Below, piece after piece: positions 63,327-64,000 of a stretch of 64,000 nt of DNA (its first letter is position 1; every line of letters starts with the position of its first letter). The DNA is from Rhizobium subbaraonis. GTDB taxonomy: Bacteria; Pseudomonadota; Alphaproteobacteria; Rhizobiales; Rhizobiaceae. The stretch covers positions 1 to 64,000 of the forward strand of contig NZ_OBQD01000004.1 of NCBI RefSeq assembly GCF_900220975.1, read 5' to 3'. The notes under the pieces were generated by a model, which did no database searches, was not told the DNA's origin, and saw only the letters and a program-made list of their open reading frames with translations. A program made the position numbers and the translations under genes.

Positions 63327-63707
63327 CTAAGCATCCGTTGAAACGCGCTCGCGATATTTTTCGCGTGCGGCGATGATCGAGGCGTGGTTGGTGCGGGCCC
63401 AGCCGGTCAGGGCCTGGATCGGCTCCAGCAAAGACCGCCCGAGCGGCGTCAGCGCGTAGTCGACGCGCGGCGGAATGACCGGGTAGAAGGTGCGCGAAAC
63501 GAGCCCGTCCTGCTCCAGTCTTCGAAGCGTTCGCGCCAGCATGTGCTGGGAGACGTCGCCGATCTCTCGTTTCAGCTCATTGAAACGCAAGGTCTCGCCT
63601 GCCAGCGCTTCCAGCACCAGCGTGCTCCACTGGTCGCCGATGCGGTCGAGCACGTCCCTGATCGGACAGCTGCCGTTCATATGTCGCTTGGCTGTATTCG
63701 CACCCAT
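63327..63707 (-). CDS. HxlR-family transcriptional regulator
   Basis: 126-residue winged-helix regulator. CPIRDVLDRIGDQWSTLVLEAL is the family start (given within 22 conserved positions; the key residues are Cys14, Asp and the WSTLVL helix), followed by RFNELKREIGDVSQHMLARTLRRLEQDGLVSR. HxlR proteins with an N-terminal cysteine, such as YodB, sense quinones and electrophiles. Its neighbour is a hydroquinone reductase, so this role is plausible. The ATG at 63707 has GGGGG upstream; a GTG one codon earlier is less likely. Confidence 0.92.
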   Translation of the reverse strand: MGANTAKRHMNGSCPIRDVLDRIGDQWSTLVLEALAGETLRFNELKREIGDVSQHMLARTLRRLEQDGLVSRTFYPVIPPRVDYALTPLGRSLLEPIQALTGWARTNHASIIAAREKYRERVSTDA

Positions 63708-63727
63708 CACTTTCCCCCTTGCCGATA

Positions 63728-63743
63728 GTTACATCCGTGTGAC
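63728..63743. promoter_or_regulatory. Candidate HxlR operator GTTAC-N6-GTGAC
   Basis: A near-palindrome lies 21 bases before the HxlR gene, in the divergent gap to the DUF2218 gene. Position suits autoregulation. Support is from symmetry only. Confidence 0.3.
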
Positions 63744-63874
63744 CAGGAACTGGAACGATGACTTCTTGTCAAATTCTCAAGTGCCGTTATGTGTAGCCAA
63801 ATATGGACCTGGTTCAAATATGAACCTCTATTGCGACACGCGCAATGCCACGGTCCAGGCCGGAGAGTACCTGA

Positions 63875-64000
63875 ATGACTTCATCGATAGCGCGGATCGA
63901 GACCGCAAACGCCAGCCGGTACCTGCAGCAGCTTTGCAAGCACTGGAGCCACAAATTCCCGGTGGAGTTCGACGCAGCCACCGGCTGTGTGCCTTTTGGC
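63875..64000 (+). CDS. DUF2218 protein, cut by the window end
   Basis: The first 42 codons of an open frame run to the last base. It begins MTSSIARIETANASRY and continues with LQQLCKHWSHKFPVEF, the conserved start of DUF2218 (PF09981) proteins, small cytoplasmic proteins of about 100 residues often near iron or siderophore genes. GGAGAG lies 8 bases before the ATG. It is divergent from HxlR. The function is unknown. Confidence 0.8.
   Translation, partial: MTSSIARIETANASRYLQQLCKHWSHKFPVEFDAATGCVPFG

Noticed and set aside
1-64000. CRISPR array, insertion sequence, prophage or genomic island
   Set aside because: No regularly spaced direct repeats, no transposase, integrase or phage genes, and no tRNA-flanked boundaries; composition is even apart from short promoter regions.

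Overview
The window is a gene-dense, GC-rich chromosomal segment of an alphaproteobacterium, almost certainly Rhizobiaceae. The evidence is content and order: actS-actR, hslV-GNAT-hslU beside hisB-DUF2628-hisHAF-hisE-coaA, pckA divergent from chvI-chvG-hprK-EIIA-HPr-ahcY, divL, a tsaE-amgK fusion with murU, addBA-trxA, trpFBA-accD-folC, and an intracellular PHB depolymerase followed by a sugar operon. From memory, this order resembles the Sinorhizobium/Ensifer and Agrobacterium chromosomes. No alignment was run, so the genus is left open. I saw no rRNA, tRNA, IS element, prophage or CRISPR array.

Layout. (1) 0.4-6.5 kb: helicase hrpB, the redox two-component pair actS/actR, a MmcB-type repair protein and a lipoprotein L,D-transpeptidase. 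(2) 6.6-13.5 kb, minus strand: malate synthase G, a lone hydantoinase A, a cytochrome P450 and a secreted DUF1402 protein whose motifs resemble lytic transglycosylases. (3) 13.7-20.9 kb: the HslVU protease with an acetyltransferase inserted, divergent from a compact histidine operon ending in coaA. (4) 21-24.5 kb, minus strand: alkB, a LysM/BON protein, arfB and pckA. (5) 24.8-42.6 kb, plus strand: the ChvG/ChvI system, a regulatory PTS without a sugar permease, ahcY, the pseudokinase divL, TsaE-AmgK and MurU (t6A synthesis and peptidoglycan recycling), the AddAB recombination nuclease and thioredoxin. (6) 42.7-50.5 kb, minus strand: folC, accD, trpA, trpB, trpF, a zinc metallopeptidase, DUF2852 and phaZ. 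(7) 50.7-61.6 kb: a carbohydrate cluster best read as L-fucose (or L-galactose) catabolism. It holds an aldose dehydrogenase, a FucU mutarotase, an ABC importer, a zinc alcohol dehydrogenase, an SDR, a GntR regulator, an HpcH aldolase and a semialdehyde dehydrogenase. (8) 61.7-64 kb: a nitroreductase, a glutathionyl-hydroquinone reductase under an HxlR regulator, and the first 42 codons of a DUF2218 gene.

How the parts work together. Much of the window is core metabolism and envelope or cell-cycle regulation. The accessory part is region 7: sugar enters through the ABC transporter, is interconverted by FucU and oxidised at C1 by the aldo/keto reductase. Later intermediates can be oxidised by the SDR or cleaved by the aldolase, with the aldehyde product oxidised by the dehydrogenase. 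No lactonase or sugar-acid dehydratase is encoded here, so the pathway must be completed from elsewhere.

No clearly new system stands out. The most useful leads are regulatory DNA (a shared promoter motif in the sugar operon, LacI-type palindromes between pckA and chvI, a repeat in two convergent gaps), the DUF1402 transglycosylase-like pattern, an AccD without its zinc-ribbon cysteines, and a GntR regulator with two DNA-binding domains.
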